Origin: JACKEQ01 sp041389565
Lineage (GTDB): Bacteria; Myxococcota_A; UBA796; GCA-2862545
NCBI GenBank assembly: GCA_041389565.1
Contig: JAWKRP010000006.1
Coordinates: 62,001 to 126,000 of the forward strand
DNA: 64,000 bases
Direction: 5' to 3'
The notes below the pieces were generated by a model. That model worked only from the letters and a program-made list of their open reading frames with translations, ran no database searches and was not told where the DNA came from. Positions 43,497 to 51,808 of the stretch are shown piece by piece. The stretch's first letter is position 1. Each line of letters starts with the position of its first letter. The position numbers and the translations under genes were made by a program.

Positions 43497-44327
43497 ATGT
43501 CCGTTCTCGAAGATCCCCGTCTCCTGCAGCTGCTCGGCGAGGCCGACAGCGCGCGCACCCTCATCGATCAGGGCGACCCCACGGGCGAGATCGCGGCAGC
43601 GCTCGAGTCGCTGTACCGCGACCTCGGCGCCCACCTGCACGGCCTGCTCCGGTCGCGGATGCCCGCCGTGCAGGGGCTCGATCTGCCCTCCGGTCGCCCG
43701 GCCGACCCCTCGCACTTCGAGAGCGACGGCTGGTACACCGACGAGATCGATGCGGGCTCGCTGCCGCTGTTCACCGAGGGCGAGCTCGACGACGAGAGCG
43801 AGACCGACATCCCCGTGCCCGACCGCGTCACGGCTCCGCGCACGGGTCCGGCCGAGCTCGACGACGTGGATGTCGTGGCCCTGCGCGATCTCGAGCTCGA
43901 CGCCACCAGCCCGGAAGGCCAGCTGGCGCGCCTGCGGGTGGGGGTCGAGCCGCCGCCGTGGGGGCACGCGCTCACGGAGCTGGCCGACCTCCTCACGCCG
44001 CCCGACGATCTGGTCGCGGTGGCGGGCATGCCCGAAGAGGCCAGCAAGGTGCAGTGGGCGGCTTCGGTGCTCGACGAGCGGCTCGCTCCGCTGCCCACGT
44101 CCGTGCAGCTCGCCGTGCTCGGCATGCTCGCGGCCCGTGCCCACAACCTGGCGGCCCACCTCGACATCGACGTGGGCCCGCGGCGCGCGCTCGACCGCCT
44201 CAAGCGGTACCGCGACACGCACGATCTCCCGTTCGTGGCGGGTCTGATGCCGGGTGCACGTCCCGAGCACGACACGTGGGCCGAAGATGCCTCGGCGTTC
44301 TGGGCGCTGCTCCGTCCCTCCGCATGA
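43497..44327 (+). CDS. Hypothetical protein, mostly helical
   Basis: A 276-residue protein of no recognised family. The N-terminal half is acidic and rich in Asp/Glu (for example TEGELDDESETDIPVPD), with a helical start LQLLGEADSARTLIDQ. The C-terminal half includes VAVAGMPEEASKVQWAASVL and TSVQLAVLGMLAARAHNLAA. No signal or membrane segment is seen. The stop overlaps the ATG of the 65-residue membrane protein gene by 4 bases, and a Nudix gene lies 10 bases upstream. Confidence 0.7.
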   Translation: MSVLEDPRLLQLLGEADSARTLIDQGDPTGEIAAALESLYRDLGAHLHGLLRSRMPAVQGLDLPSGRPADPSHFESDGWYTDEIDAGSLPLFTEGELDDESETDIPVPDRVTAPRTGPAELDDVDVVALRDLELDATSPEGQLARLRVGVEPPPWGHALTELADLLTPPDDLVAVAGMPEEASKVQWAASVLDERLAPLPTSVQLAVLGMLAARAHNLAAHLDIDVGPRRALDRLKRYRDTHDLPFVAGLMPGARPEHDTWAEDASAFWALLRPSA

Positions 44328-44521
44328 ACGGGCTCAGCCCGCGCCTGCGCATCCTGCTCGGGGCCGTCACCACCGTGGTGTTCCTCGGCATCGGCGCGTC
44401 GGTGTACGGAGGGGGCAGCACGATCGGCGGGGCCGTGCTCATCGGGCTCGGGCTGTTCCGCGGCCTCATGTGGGTGCGCGAGGTCCGCGCCGAGTGGCTC
44501 GCACCCGACGACGACGACTGA
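44324..44521 (+). CDS. Small membrane protein
   Basis: A 65-residue protein with two hydrophobic stretches (RILLGAVTTVVFLGIGASVY, then GGAVLIGLGLFRGLMWV) and an acidic tail DDDD. It is not recognised. The ATG at 44324 shares four bases with the upstream stop. It ends with no intergenic base before the convergent gene's stop codon at 44522. Confidence 0.6.
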   Translation: MNGLSPRLRILLGAVTTVVFLGIGASVYGGGSTIGGAVLIGLGLFRGLMWVREVRAEWLAPDDDD

Positions 44522-45271
44522 CTACTCCGGGCGGAGGAAGCTGCGCACCCGCGCGAACCGCGGCGACCGCTTCACGAGCTCCGACAGCCGGGCGCCCGCC
44601 CGCTTCAGCCCTCCGCGCACCACGCGGTCCAGGGCGGTGTTGGCGCCCCCACGCAGGGTGACCTCGCCGTCGGGGTGGAGCGATGCCCCCTCGATCCGGA
44701 TGTCGGCGAGGCTCGCGAGCCGGTGGAACCGGCGGTGCGACAAGCGCAGCCCCTCGCCGTCCACCGACAGCACCAGGGGCTCCGACAGCCGCAGCGAGCC
44801 GGGGCTCCCGAGCGACGCACCCTCCAGCCGCACCGTGGCGTTCGCGCTGATCGCCACCTGCACGCCGTGCTGGAACTTCACCAGGAGCTCTCCGTCCGGG
44901 AAGACCTCTGCCCACGCCGACAGGTCGGACAGGCCCAGCAGCAGGGCCTCCAGCACGACCTCGAGCCGGATGGGCCCGCTGGAGTCGACCCCATCGAGCT
45001 GCGTACCCTCGCAGTCGGCGTCCAGCTCGGCGCCGGAGCGCCCCTCGAACGTCACGTCGCCCACGAGCGCGACCGCGAGCAGCGACGGGTCTTCGCCCCC
45101 TTCGAAGGTGAACGCGACCTCGAGCGGCCCGGCGCCCACGGCGACGCCCTCGCCGAGCTCCCGCGCGTCGGTGGTGCCCTTCAGCCGCGCCGCACCTCCC
45201 TGGAAGCGCCGGACCCAGTGGGCGAACGGCAGGGAGGCGAGGGAGCTGCCCTCCTCGACGAGCTCGATCAG
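44522..45271 (-). CDS. Hypothetical beta-rich protein, start uncertain
   Basis: About 249 residues of alternating polar/hydrophobic strands (VAFTFEGGEDPSLLAVALVG, IRLEVVLEALLLGLSDL, LVLSVDGEGLRLSHRRFHR), repeated in a way that suggests a lipid- or surface-binding beta protein. The C-terminus is basic (VKRSPRFARVRSFLRP). No ATG/GTG is near; the most compact start is CTG at 45271, overlapping the TGA of the 45268 gene by 3 bases. A start further upstream would overlap that gene heavily. CTG starts are rare, so this start is provisional. It is convergent with, and abuts, the 65-residue membrane protein gene. Confidence 0.55.
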   Translation of the reverse strand: MIELVEEGSSLASLPFAHWVRRFQGGAARLKGTTDARELGEGVAVGAGPLEVAFTFEGGEDPSLLAVALVGDVTFEGRSGAELDADCEGTQLDGVDSSGPIRLEVVLEALLLGLSDLSAWAEVFPDGELLVKFQHGVQVAISANATVRLEGASLGSPGSLRLSEPLVLSVDGEGLRLSHRRFHRLASLADIRIEGASLHPDGEVTLRGGANTALDRVVRGGLKRAGARLSELVKRSPRFARVRSFLRPE

Positions 45272-45546
45272 GGGAGACCCCCGCGCGGCAGCACGTCGGT
45301 GGGGAGATCGGTGATGAGCTCCTTCAGGTCCATGTCGTCGGCGTACAGCTCCTCGACGGCCTCGCAGGCGAGCAGCGCCTTCGACAGGGTGGACACGAGC
45401 GACTCGCCCTGACCGGCCGTTCCCAGCCGCGCCGCCACGGCGTGGACGACGGCATCGGTCTCGCCGTCCGCGATCTCGAGGTCTCCACGGTCGAGGAGCC
45501 GACCCACCACGGCCTCGACGAACGCCACCAGGAACGGGCTGCTCAC
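45268..45546 (-). CDS. Small hypothetical protein
   Basis: A 92-residue helical protein, not recognised. It runs from a GTG at 45546, which has GGGAGGT upstream at good spacing. Segments are FLVAFVEAVVGRLLDRGDL, ESLVSTLSKALLACEAVEEL and LKELITDLPTD. It is divergent from the cysteine-desulfurase-like gene (58-bp gap) and is translationally coupled to the beta-rich gene downstream. Confidence 0.65.
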   Translation of the reverse strand: MSSPFLVAFVEAVVGRLLDRGDLEIADGETDAVVHAVAARLGTAGQGESLVSTLSKALLACEAVEELYADDMDLKELITDLPTDVLPRGGLP

Positions 45547-45604
45547 GGCACCTCCCTGCGAGGAACATAGCCGACGGGATATGGACCCCGGAAGAGAGGC
45601 GTAC

Positions 45605-47308
45605 ATGTCCGATCGGCTCATCGAGACCATCCGGAACAGCATCATCGGAGACGACCACGCCATCGACGGGCCGTACGGTCCGCGGCGGGTCACCTACGCG
45701 GACTACACCGCGTCCGGGCGGTCGCTGGCGTTCATCGAAGACTACATCCGCACGCAGGTGCTGCCGCTGTACGCGAACACGCACACCGAGACGAGCGGCA
45801 CCGGCCTGCAGACCACCCGGTTCCGCGAAGACGCGCGCCGCATCATCAAGGAGGCCGTCGGCGGCGGCCCCGACGATGTCGTGATCTTCTGCGGGTCCGG
45901 CGCCACGGGGGCCATCCACAAGCTCATCGAGGTGCTCAACCTCCGCATCCCGGCCGACCTCGACGCCCGGCACGGCCTGTCCGCGCACGTACCGGCCGCC
46001 GAGCGCCCCGTGGTGTTCATCGGGCCGTACGAGCACCACAGCAACGAGCTGCCCTGGCGGGAGTGCGTGGCCGACGTCGTGGTGATCGACGAAGACGAGA
46101 ACGGCCGGCTCGACCTCAAGCAGCTCGAGCGCGAGCTCGTGCGCTACGCCGAGCGCCCGCTGAAGATCGGGAGCTTCTCGGCCGCGAGCAACGTGACGGG
46201 CATCGGCAGCGACACCCGCAACGCGTCCCGGCTGCTGCACAAGCACGGCGCGCTGTCGTTCTGGGACTTCGCGGCGGCCGGTCCGTACGTGAAGATCGAG
46301 ATGAACATGAAGGACGACGCGGCCGACGGGCACCTCGTCTACAAAGACGCGATCTTCATCAGCCCCCACAAGTTCATCGGCGGTCCCGGTACGCCCGGCG
46401 TGCTCGTGGCGAAGCGGCACCTGTTCAAGAACCGCGTGCCCGCCGTTCCGGGTGGCGGCACCGTCAGCTACGTGAGCAGCAAGGAGCACCGCTACATCGA
46501 CGACATCGAGCACCGCGAGGAGGGCGGCACGCCGGCCATCGTGGAGTCGATCCGGGCCGGGCTCGTGTTCCAGCTCAAGGAGGCCGTGGGCTACGACACG
46601 ATCCGCGCCCGCGAGCACGACTTCATCCAGCGCGCCATCCAGCGGTGGTCGAAGAACCCGAACCTGCGCATCCTCGGCAACAGCGACGCCTGGCGCCTGT
46701 CGATCGTGAGCTTCGTCGTGCGGTACGGGGGCGAGAAGTACCTGCACCACAACTTCGTGGTGGCCGTGCTGAACGACCTCCTGGGCATCCAGGCGCGCGG
46801 CGGGTGCTCGTGCGCGGGTCCGTACGGGCACCGGCTGCTCGGCATCGACCTCACCACGAGCCAGGAGTTCCAGCGCGAGATCACGCGGGGCTGCGAGGGC
46901 GTGAAGCCGGGCTGGGTGCGGGTGAACTTCAACTACTTCATCAGCGAGGACGTGTTCCAGTTCGTGCTCGACGCCGTCGACCTGGTGGCGACCGAGGGGT
47001 GGCGCCTGCTGCCCGAGTACACGTTCTGCGAGAAGACCGGCATGTGGCGGCACAGGCGGGGTCGGCCCGATCCGGCGATGCGCCTCACCGACAACACCTA
47101 CCGGTGCGGGCGCCTCGAGTACCGATCGCGTCACGCCACCGAGCCCGAGAGCGCGCTCTCCGACTACCTCGCCAACGCGCGACGGATCCTCGGCGAAGCG
47201 CCCACGTGGGACCCATCCGAGCCCAAGCTCACGACCCACTTCGAGTCGCTGCGCTGGTTCCCGCTCCCCGACGACCTGCGGTCCGACGACGCGGCGCAGG
47301 TGCCCTGA
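45605..47308 (+). CDS. Aminotransferase class V / cysteine-desulfurase-like PLP enzyme
   Basis: A 567-residue protein of fold-type I. The PLP Lys is in FISPHKFIGGPGTPGVLVAK. The C-terminal motif ARGGCSCAGPYGHRL carries Cys residues at the position of the desulfurase loop. TRFREDARRIIKEAVGG and FCGSGATGAIHKLIEVLN fit the family's N-terminal substrate region, and VFIGPYEHHSNELPWRE is a further landmark. It is larger than SufS (about 400) because of N- and C-terminal extensions, the latter with DNTYRCGRLEYRSR. It could be a selenocysteine or sulfur mobilising enzyme. The start is ATG 45605 with GAGAGG upstream; ATG 45581 has no Shine-Dalgarno. The stop overlaps the next ATG. Confidence 0.88.
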   Translation: MSDRLIETIRNSIIGDDHAIDGPYGPRRVTYADYTASGRSLAFIEDYIRTQVLPLYANTHTETSGTGLQTTRFREDARRIIKEAVGGGPDDVVIFCGSGATGAIHKLIEVLNLRIPADLDARHGLSAHVPAAERPVVFIGPYEHHSNELPWRECVADVVVIDEDENGRLDLKQLERELVRYAERPLKIGSFSAASNVTGIGSDTRNASRLLHKHGALSFWDFAAAGPYVKIEMNMKDDAADGHLVYKDAIFISPHKFIGGPGTPGVLVAKRHLFKNRVPAVPGGGTVSYVSSKEHRYIDDIEHREEGGTPAIVESIRAGLVFQLKEAVGYDTIRAREHDFIQRAIQRWSKNPNLRILGNSDAWRLSIVSFVVRYGGEKYLHHNFVVAVLNDLLGIQARGGCSCAGPYGHRLLGIDLTTSQEFQREITRGCEGVKPGWVRVNFNYFISEDVFQFVLDAVDLVATEGWRLLPEYTFCEKTGMWRHRRGRPDPAMRLTDNTYRCGRLEYRSRHATEPESALSDYLANARRILGEAPTWDPSEPKLTTHFESLRWFPLPDDLRSDDAAQVP

Positions 47309-47709
47309 TGGCCCGCGGTCGCGACGCTCACCAGGCGAAGAAGGCCGCGCTCGCGGCCCTGGGGAAGGATCTCTCCCGACGGGCGCGCTCGAAGTGCGAG
47401 CTGTGCGGGGAGTCCGCGCCGCTGTCACCGACGGCGCTGTACCCCGACGAGGAGCCCGAGGTCGATTGGGCCCTGCTCCTGTGCGACCGCTGCGCGACCC
47501 TCCTCGAAACGGGCCGGCACGACGGGGCCGATGGGCTCAGGTTCCTCGAGAGCGCCGTGTGGAGCGAGCTGAAGCCGGCTCAGGTCGCGGCCATCCACAT
47601 CGTCGAGCAGCTCGCGCGGGAAGACGATGCGCCCGACTGGCCGCGCGACACGGTCGACGGGCTCTGGGTCGAAGACGACGTGCGAGCGCTGGTGGATCGC
47701 CTCCCGTGA
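47308..47709 (+). CDS. PhnA-type zinc-ribbon protein
   Basis: A 133-residue protein. Residues about 25-65 form a zinc-ribbon of the PhnA type: RSKCELCGESAPLSPTALYP, then WALLLCDRCATLLE, supplying two CxxC pairs. The C-terminal part (WPRDTVDGLWVEDDVRALVD) is the usual end of the PhnA-like domain. PhnA proteins are often annotated with phosphonate metabolism, but their biochemical role is unsettled. The start is ATG 47308, overlapping the TGA of the PLP enzyme by one base, which suggests a linked role such as metal or sulfur handling. Confidence 0.8.
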   Translation: MARGRDAHQAKKAALAALGKDLSRRARSKCELCGESAPLSPTALYPDEEPEVDWALLLCDRCATLLETGRHDGADGLRFLESAVWSELKPAQVAAIHIVEQLAREDDAPDWPRDTVDGLWVEDDVRALVDRLP

Positions 47710-47900
47710 ACGACGCGCCGAGCACGGGCACGACGGTGGCTCAGACGACACAGGCGGAACCGGAGGTCAGTCCGATTCCGCCTGCATTGTGGTGGGCGCT
47801 GTTCCTCCCGACCTTCGCGGTGGTCGTGTTCGGGATGCAGCGCCTGCTGTCGCCCCGCGTGCCGCTACGCGAGCTGCACCGGGACGACGATCCGGAGTGA
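47706..47900 (+). CDS. Small single-pass membrane protein
   Basis: A 64-residue protein from GTG at 47706, overlapping the previous stop as GTGA. A Thr/Ala-rich N-terminus leads to one membrane helix (IPPALWWALFLPTFAVVVFG), then a basic/acidic tail (LRELHRDDDPE). No family is recognised. It is the last gene of the run from 45605 and is convergent with rpsN 12 bases away. Confidence 0.6.
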   Translation: MNDAPSTGTTVAQTTQAEPEVSPIPPALWWALFLPTFAVVVFGMQRLLSPRVPLRELHRDDDPE

Positions 47901-47911
47901 CGAACCCTGGG

Positions 47912-48217
47912 CTACCAGGACGCCTTGTGGATTCCCGGCAGGTGACCGGCGTGGGCCAGCTCGCGGAACGCGATGCGGGACAGCATGAACTTGCGGTAGA
48001 CGGCGCGGGGACGGCCCGTGACGATGCAGCGCGTGCGGAGGCGCACGGGCGAGCTGTTGCGCGGGAGCTTCGCGAGCTTCTCACGGGCGGCGAGGCGGGC
48101 CTCGGGCGTGAGGCTCTGGTCGCCGGCGAGCCGCTTGAGCTCGGCGCGCTTGGCGGCGTACTTGCGGACGAGCTTCTCGCGCCGCTGCTGCTTGTTGACC
48201 GCGCTCTTCTTGGCCAT
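47912..48217 (-). CDS. rpsN: 30S ribosomal protein S14
   Basis: A 101-residue S14 of the long, zinc-free (C-minus) form: LPRNSSPVRLRTRCIVTGRP, then RAVYRKFMLSRIAFRELA, ending PGIHKASW. It lacks the CxxC pairs of the short zinc-containing form. It is encoded alone rather than in the spc operon, which in many bacteria marks an extra copy used under zinc limitation or an rpsN translocated from the operon. The start is ATG 48217 (KKSAVNKQQRRE). Confidence 0.97.
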   Translation of the reverse strand: MAKKSAVNKQQRREKLVRKYAAKRAELKRLAGDQSLTPEARLAAREKLAKLPRNSSPVRLRTRCIVTGRPRAVYRKFMLSRIAFRELAHAGHLPGIHKASW

Positions 48218-48289
48218 GTGCGTCTACTCTCGGTACGTACAGGAAACGGGAGGGGCCGGACGGACGTCCAGCACGGATTCGACCGGTCG

Positions 48290-48317
48290 GATCTATAGCG
48301 CGGCGGTGCCGTGTCAA
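48290..48317 (-). promoter_or_regulatory. Candidate promoter of rpsN
   Basis: Read on the minus strand, TTGACA (48317-48312) is followed by TATAGA (48297-48292) at a 14-base gap, or by TAGATC (48295-48290) at 16 bases. The perfect -35 makes a sigma-70-like promoter likely, about 75 bases before the rpsN start. The exact -10 is unclear. Confidence 0.5.
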
Positions 48318-48372
48318 GGCGACATGGCCGCCCGGGCCGGATAAGGCCGGCGCCAATGTACGGGGATCGTAG

Positions 48373-50874
48373 ATGAAGTGGGATTGGATCTGGCTCGTGC
48401 TCGCCGTCGGGCTGGCCGTGGCGGGCGTGGCGTACTTCAACGCCAATCAGGTCGAAGACAGCGGTGAGAACCTCAATCCCGTCGTGGTGGCGAAGCGGAG
48501 CGCCTCCTGTCGGTCCCTGAAGGGAACGCCCGAGGAGCGCTTCGATGCCTGCATGGGCGAGGTCGCGCCGGTCACCCTGTCGAAGAACGCCTCGAAGGCC
48601 ATCGCCGAGCTCGTGAAGTCCCGCACGGCCTTCACCGTGGGGCGCGTCCAGGGCTACGAGGGCGCCGACCTGCTCGGGCAGAACACCGACGTGCGGTCCG
48701 CGCTGCTCGGCACCAACGAATCGAAGGTCGCGAAGGTCCTGCGCGGGAAGGGCTTCGAGCTCCTGATGGTCCACCGCGATCTCGTCGAAGCGCTCGATCG
48801 CGACAACGTGGTCGCCGCCCGGCTCGCTCACCACGACTTCCTGGAGTGGTTCCAGCTCCGCTACGTCACGCCCGACATGCTGGTCTACTCGGTGCGCGCC
48901 AACCCCGCTCGCGTGCCCACCAGCACGGGCGATTCGATGCTCAAGGGCCTGCGGGCCCGTCTCGGCGGCGCGCCCATCCCCCGCCAGACGTGGACGCCCA
49001 GCGCCGTCCGCCTGATCGGCACGCTGCGCCTGCAGGGCGAGACGCTCGTGATGCGCCACGCGGTCGGGAAGAACCTCGAGAGCGTGCTGAACGAGCTGGC
49101 CACCAAGCTGATCCGCACCTGGGAGCGCGAGGTCGAGGTGAAGGGCATCGGTGCGCTCCCCGATCGGCTCGACGACGTGCGCATCGAGATCCAGGTCGTG
49201 ATGGAGCGCGCTCCGGTGGAGCCGCGCGATCGCGGCGCCCTGTTCGAGCTGTTCGAGATGGGCGTCGACGGCGCGATCTTCCAGCACCGCGAGGGCGTGA
49301 AGGATCTGAAGTTCTCGTACATGCCGGGCAGCGAGCTCACGACACACAGCTGGCACAACGTCGACGAGATGCTCCAGAACATGGCGAAGCAGGGCGGGTG
49401 GCGCGATCGCCGTCCGTGGGAGGATCCCACCACGCGCCTCGACATGATCCGCACGCAGCACTTCATGGAGTCCGAGGTCGGCGGCGGTCCGGCCGTGAAG
49501 CTGGCGCGCGGCATGCCCATCGTCACGATGGAGTCGCTCACCGACAACAAGATCCGCCAGATGCTCGTGAACGGCGGGGAGTGGTGGCTCGAGAACCTCA
49601 AGCCCGACGACTCGTTCGAGTACAAGTACTGGCCGACGCAGAACCGCTCGTCCGACGACTACAACGAGGTCCGCCACATCCTCGCGGCCCGCGACCTCGC
49701 CGACGCCTGGCGCTACCGGCACGATCCGCGGTACCTCGCGGGCTCGCAGCGCGCGATGGACTGGCTGATGAAGTACGCCGTCTACGGCGACGATCCGGTC
49801 GATCCGCGCGCTCCGGTCCCGCATCCGCCCGCGGGGACGATGCTGTTCCGCTACCCGAGTGTGGCCGAGCAGCTCAACAAGCTCACGAAGAAGGAGCCGA
49901 ACCAGAAGCTCGGCACCGTCGCGGTGGCTCTGCTCGGCTGGCTCGCGTGGGCCGACGCCACGGGCGACCACAGCCAGGACGACAACATCCGCAAGATGGC
50001 GAAGTACGTCGCCAGCCAGCAGACGCCCGAGGGCAAGTTCGAGGCGTACAACGTCCCGCGAACCCACAGCTACTACGGCAACAAGAACGACATCGTGCCG
50101 GGCGAGGCCGCGCTCGCGCTGGGCCAGGTGGCCGAGTACTTCGACGAGCCCGAGTGGCTCGAGTTCTTCCCGAAGTTCCTCGACTTCTACACGCCGTGGT
50201 TCCGCTCGCGGGCCGTTCGCCAGAACCCGTACGGTCGGTGGCCGCACAACACCTACTCCGACTCCGACCGCCTCGATCTCGTGCAGTTCGGTCCGTGGTC
50301 GGTCATGGCCTCGAAGCAGTACTACAAGCTCACCGGCGACACCCGGGCGGCCGACTTCGGCCTCGAGGTGTCCGACTGGATGATCGACAACTACCAGTGG
50401 TCGGGCGCCCGGTCTCCGTGGCCCGACTTCGTGGGCGGCTACTACAAGCTCCCGCAGGAGCTGCCCGCCATGCAGACCTTCTGCTACAGCGAGGGCACGG
50501 CGGCCGCGTACACGATCGCCAGCAAGCACCGGCCCGACCAGAAGGACAAGTACGACATCGCGACCCGCGAGGCGATCCGCTTCCTCGACGTGATGCAGTT
50601 CGACGGCCTCGACAGCTACTTCCTGGCGCGGCCGAAGAAGGTGTTCGGCGGCATCAAGTACACGATGAACGAGAACAAGGTGCGCATCGACTACGTCGGG
50701 CACGGCCTGTCCACGCTCTCGCAGTACCTCGACGCCCGCGAGTACGACCCCCAGGTCACGCTGAACGTGCCCGACCCCGCGATCCTCGACCCCATCGCGC
50801 AGATCCCCGGTGGCGGCGGCGCCCTGTCGGCCGACGATGGCGACTCGGATCCCGAGATCGAAGACTCCGAGTAG
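48373..50874 (+). CDS. Large membrane-anchored protein with six-hairpin-like C-terminal region
   Basis: An 833-residue protein starting with one membrane helix (WLVLAVGLAVAGVAYF), so the body is extracytoplasmic. Residues about 60-330 are alpha/beta; EIQVVMERAPVEPRDRGALF and DLKFSYMPGSELTTHSW weakly recall AMMECR1 proteins. Residues about 385-790 have the repeated helix pairs of an (alpha/alpha)6 barrel: NGGEWWLENLKPDDSF, EVRHILAARDLADAWRY, GTVAVALLGWLAWADATG, EAALALGQVAEYFDEPEWL and FGPWSVMASKQYYKLTGD. That fold occurs in many glycoside hydrolases and polysaccharide lyases, but I cannot assign catalytic residues. A C-terminal acidic tail DGDSDPEIEDSE follows. The role is unknown; carbohydrate processing is an inference. 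Confidence 0.65.
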   Translation: MKWDWIWLVLAVGLAVAGVAYFNANQVEDSGENLNPVVVAKRSASCRSLKGTPEERFDACMGEVAPVTLSKNASKAIAELVKSRTAFTVGRVQGYEGADLLGQNTDVRSALLGTNESKVAKVLRGKGFELLMVHRDLVEALDRDNVVAARLAHHDFLEWFQLRYVTPDMLVYSVRANPARVPTSTGDSMLKGLRARLGGAPIPRQTWTPSAVRLIGTLRLQGETLVMRHAVGKNLESVLNELATKLIRTWEREVEVKGIGALPDRLDDVRIEIQVVMERAPVEPRDRGALFELFEMGVDGAIFQHREGVKDLKFSYMPGSELTTHSWHNVDEMLQNMAKQGGWRDRRPWEDPTTRLDMIRTQHFMESEVGGGPAVKLARGMPIVTMESLTDNKIRQMLVNGGEWWLENLKPDDSFEYKYWPTQNRSSDDYNEVRHILAARDLADAWRYRHDPRYLAGSQRAMDWLMKYAVYGDDPVDPRAPVPHPPAGTMLFRYPSVAEQLNKLTKKEPNQKLGTVAVALLGWLAWADATGDHSQDDNIRKMAKYVASQQTPEGKFEAYNVPRTHSYYGNKNDIVPGEAALALGQVAEYFDEPEWLEFFPKFLDFYTPWFRSRAVRQNPYGRWPHNTYSDSDRLDLVQFGPWSVMASKQYYKLTGDTRAADFGLEVSDWMIDNYQWSGARSPWPDFVGGYYKLPQELPAMQTFCYSEGTAAAYTIASKHRPDQKDKYDIATREAIRFLDVMQFDGLDSYFLARPKKVFGGIKYTMNENKVRIDYVGHGLSTLSQYLDAREYDPQVTLNVPDPAILDPIAQIPGGGGALSADDGDSDPEIEDSE

Positions 50875-50982
50875 GGGTCTGGGCGTCCCGGTCCCGGCCC
50901 TCCGGTCCGGCACCGGCGCGTGTCCTCCGGGCTCGCCCCTTCGGGCTCGGTCGCTGCGCGACTGCGCTCCGCGCACCCTCCG

Positions 50983-51000
50983 GCCCCGCTGACGCGGGGC
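50983..51000. terminator. GC-rich hairpin between convergent genes
   Basis: GCCCCGC (50983-50989) and GCGGGGC (50994-51000) form a perfect 7-bp stem with loop TGAC. It lies between the convergent genes ending at 50874 and 51008 in a 133-bp spacer also containing a GGGCTCG direct repeat near 50930-50950. It may serve as a bidirectional terminator, though no T run is present. Confidence 0.5.
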
Positions 51001-51007
51001 TGCACGC

Positions 51008-51808
51008 CTACCAGCGGGAGGGGGGCTCCGCGGGCTCGGTGGCGGACACCGTCACCGTCGCCGCGACCTCGACGTTCACGGGGCTGCCGACGAGCAGCGC
51101 GAACCCCACGGCGGGCACGGCCACGAGCGCGCGCCACCGCGCCAACAGCCCGGCGGCCGCGAGCGCGATGCCGTAGACGAGCGCGCGCGTGAACCACGGA
51201 TCGGTGGCGAGCCTCCCAGGCGCGTCCCCCCGGGAGAGCGACTCGAGCACGGCCAGTCCCGCGGCCCCGCTCGCAACGTGCCACCAGGCGACGCTGGCGA
51301 ACGGCAGGAGCCAGCCGAGCGCGGGAGCGGAATACGCGCGGCCCGCGATCACGATCATCACGACCCCGCCGACACCCGTTGGGAGGACCGGAGCTCCCAG
51401 CCGAACGAGCATCCCGCCCTCCACCGCGATCCCGACGAGCGCGAGCACCAGCCCGGCACCGCGACTGCGTTCGTCACGGGGGTCGGCACGTGAGAACGCC
51501 ACGACCACGCACGCCAGCGCGAGCGGCCCGCCGAACAGCACGCCGGCGCCGCACGCTTCGTAGAGTCCCGCCGACAGACCGCCCATGGCGGTGTCCCCGA
51601 ACATCGCAGACCACGCTCTCGAGACGCCGTGCCCGACGTGTCCGAGCATCGCCAGCGTCGCGATGCCCAGGCCCGTGGCGGCGAGCGCCCACCGATGTCG
51701 GGACCCCGAGCCGAACACGCCGACGACCGCACCCACGAGCGCGAGCAGCGCGACGGTCGCGGTGAGCGTCAGCCCGGCCGTGTGCGTGAACAGCTCGGCG
51801 AGCGGCAC
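51008..51808 (-). CDS. Hypothetical multi-pass membrane protein
   Basis: A 266-residue protein with about seven membrane helices (LTLTATVALLALVGAVVGVF, LFGGPLALACVVVAFS, LVLALVGIAVEGGMLVRLG, VYGIALAAAGLLARW among them). I do not recognise the family. The GTG start at 51808 shares bases with the TAG of the M32 carboxypeptidase gene upstream on the same strand, so it is translationally coupled. It ends PAEPPSRW. Confidence 0.7.
   Translation of the reverse strand: MPLAELFTHTAGLTLTATVALLALVGAVVGVFGSGSRHRWALAATGLGIATLAMLGHVGHGVSRAWSAMFGDTAMGGLSAGLYEACGAGVLFGGPLALACVVVAFSRADPRDERSRGAGLVLALVGIAVEGGMLVRLGAPVLPTGVGGVVMIVIAGRAYSAPALGWLLPFASVAWWHVASGAAGLAVLESLSRGDAPGRLATDPWFTRALVYGIALAAAGLLARWRALVAVPAVGFALLVGSPVNVEVAATVTVSATEPAEPPSRW

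Noticed and set aside
47767..50976. A 1069-codon minus-strand open frame
   Set aside because: It overlaps rpsN in another frame and is antisense to the 833-residue protein; no conserved motif is visible.
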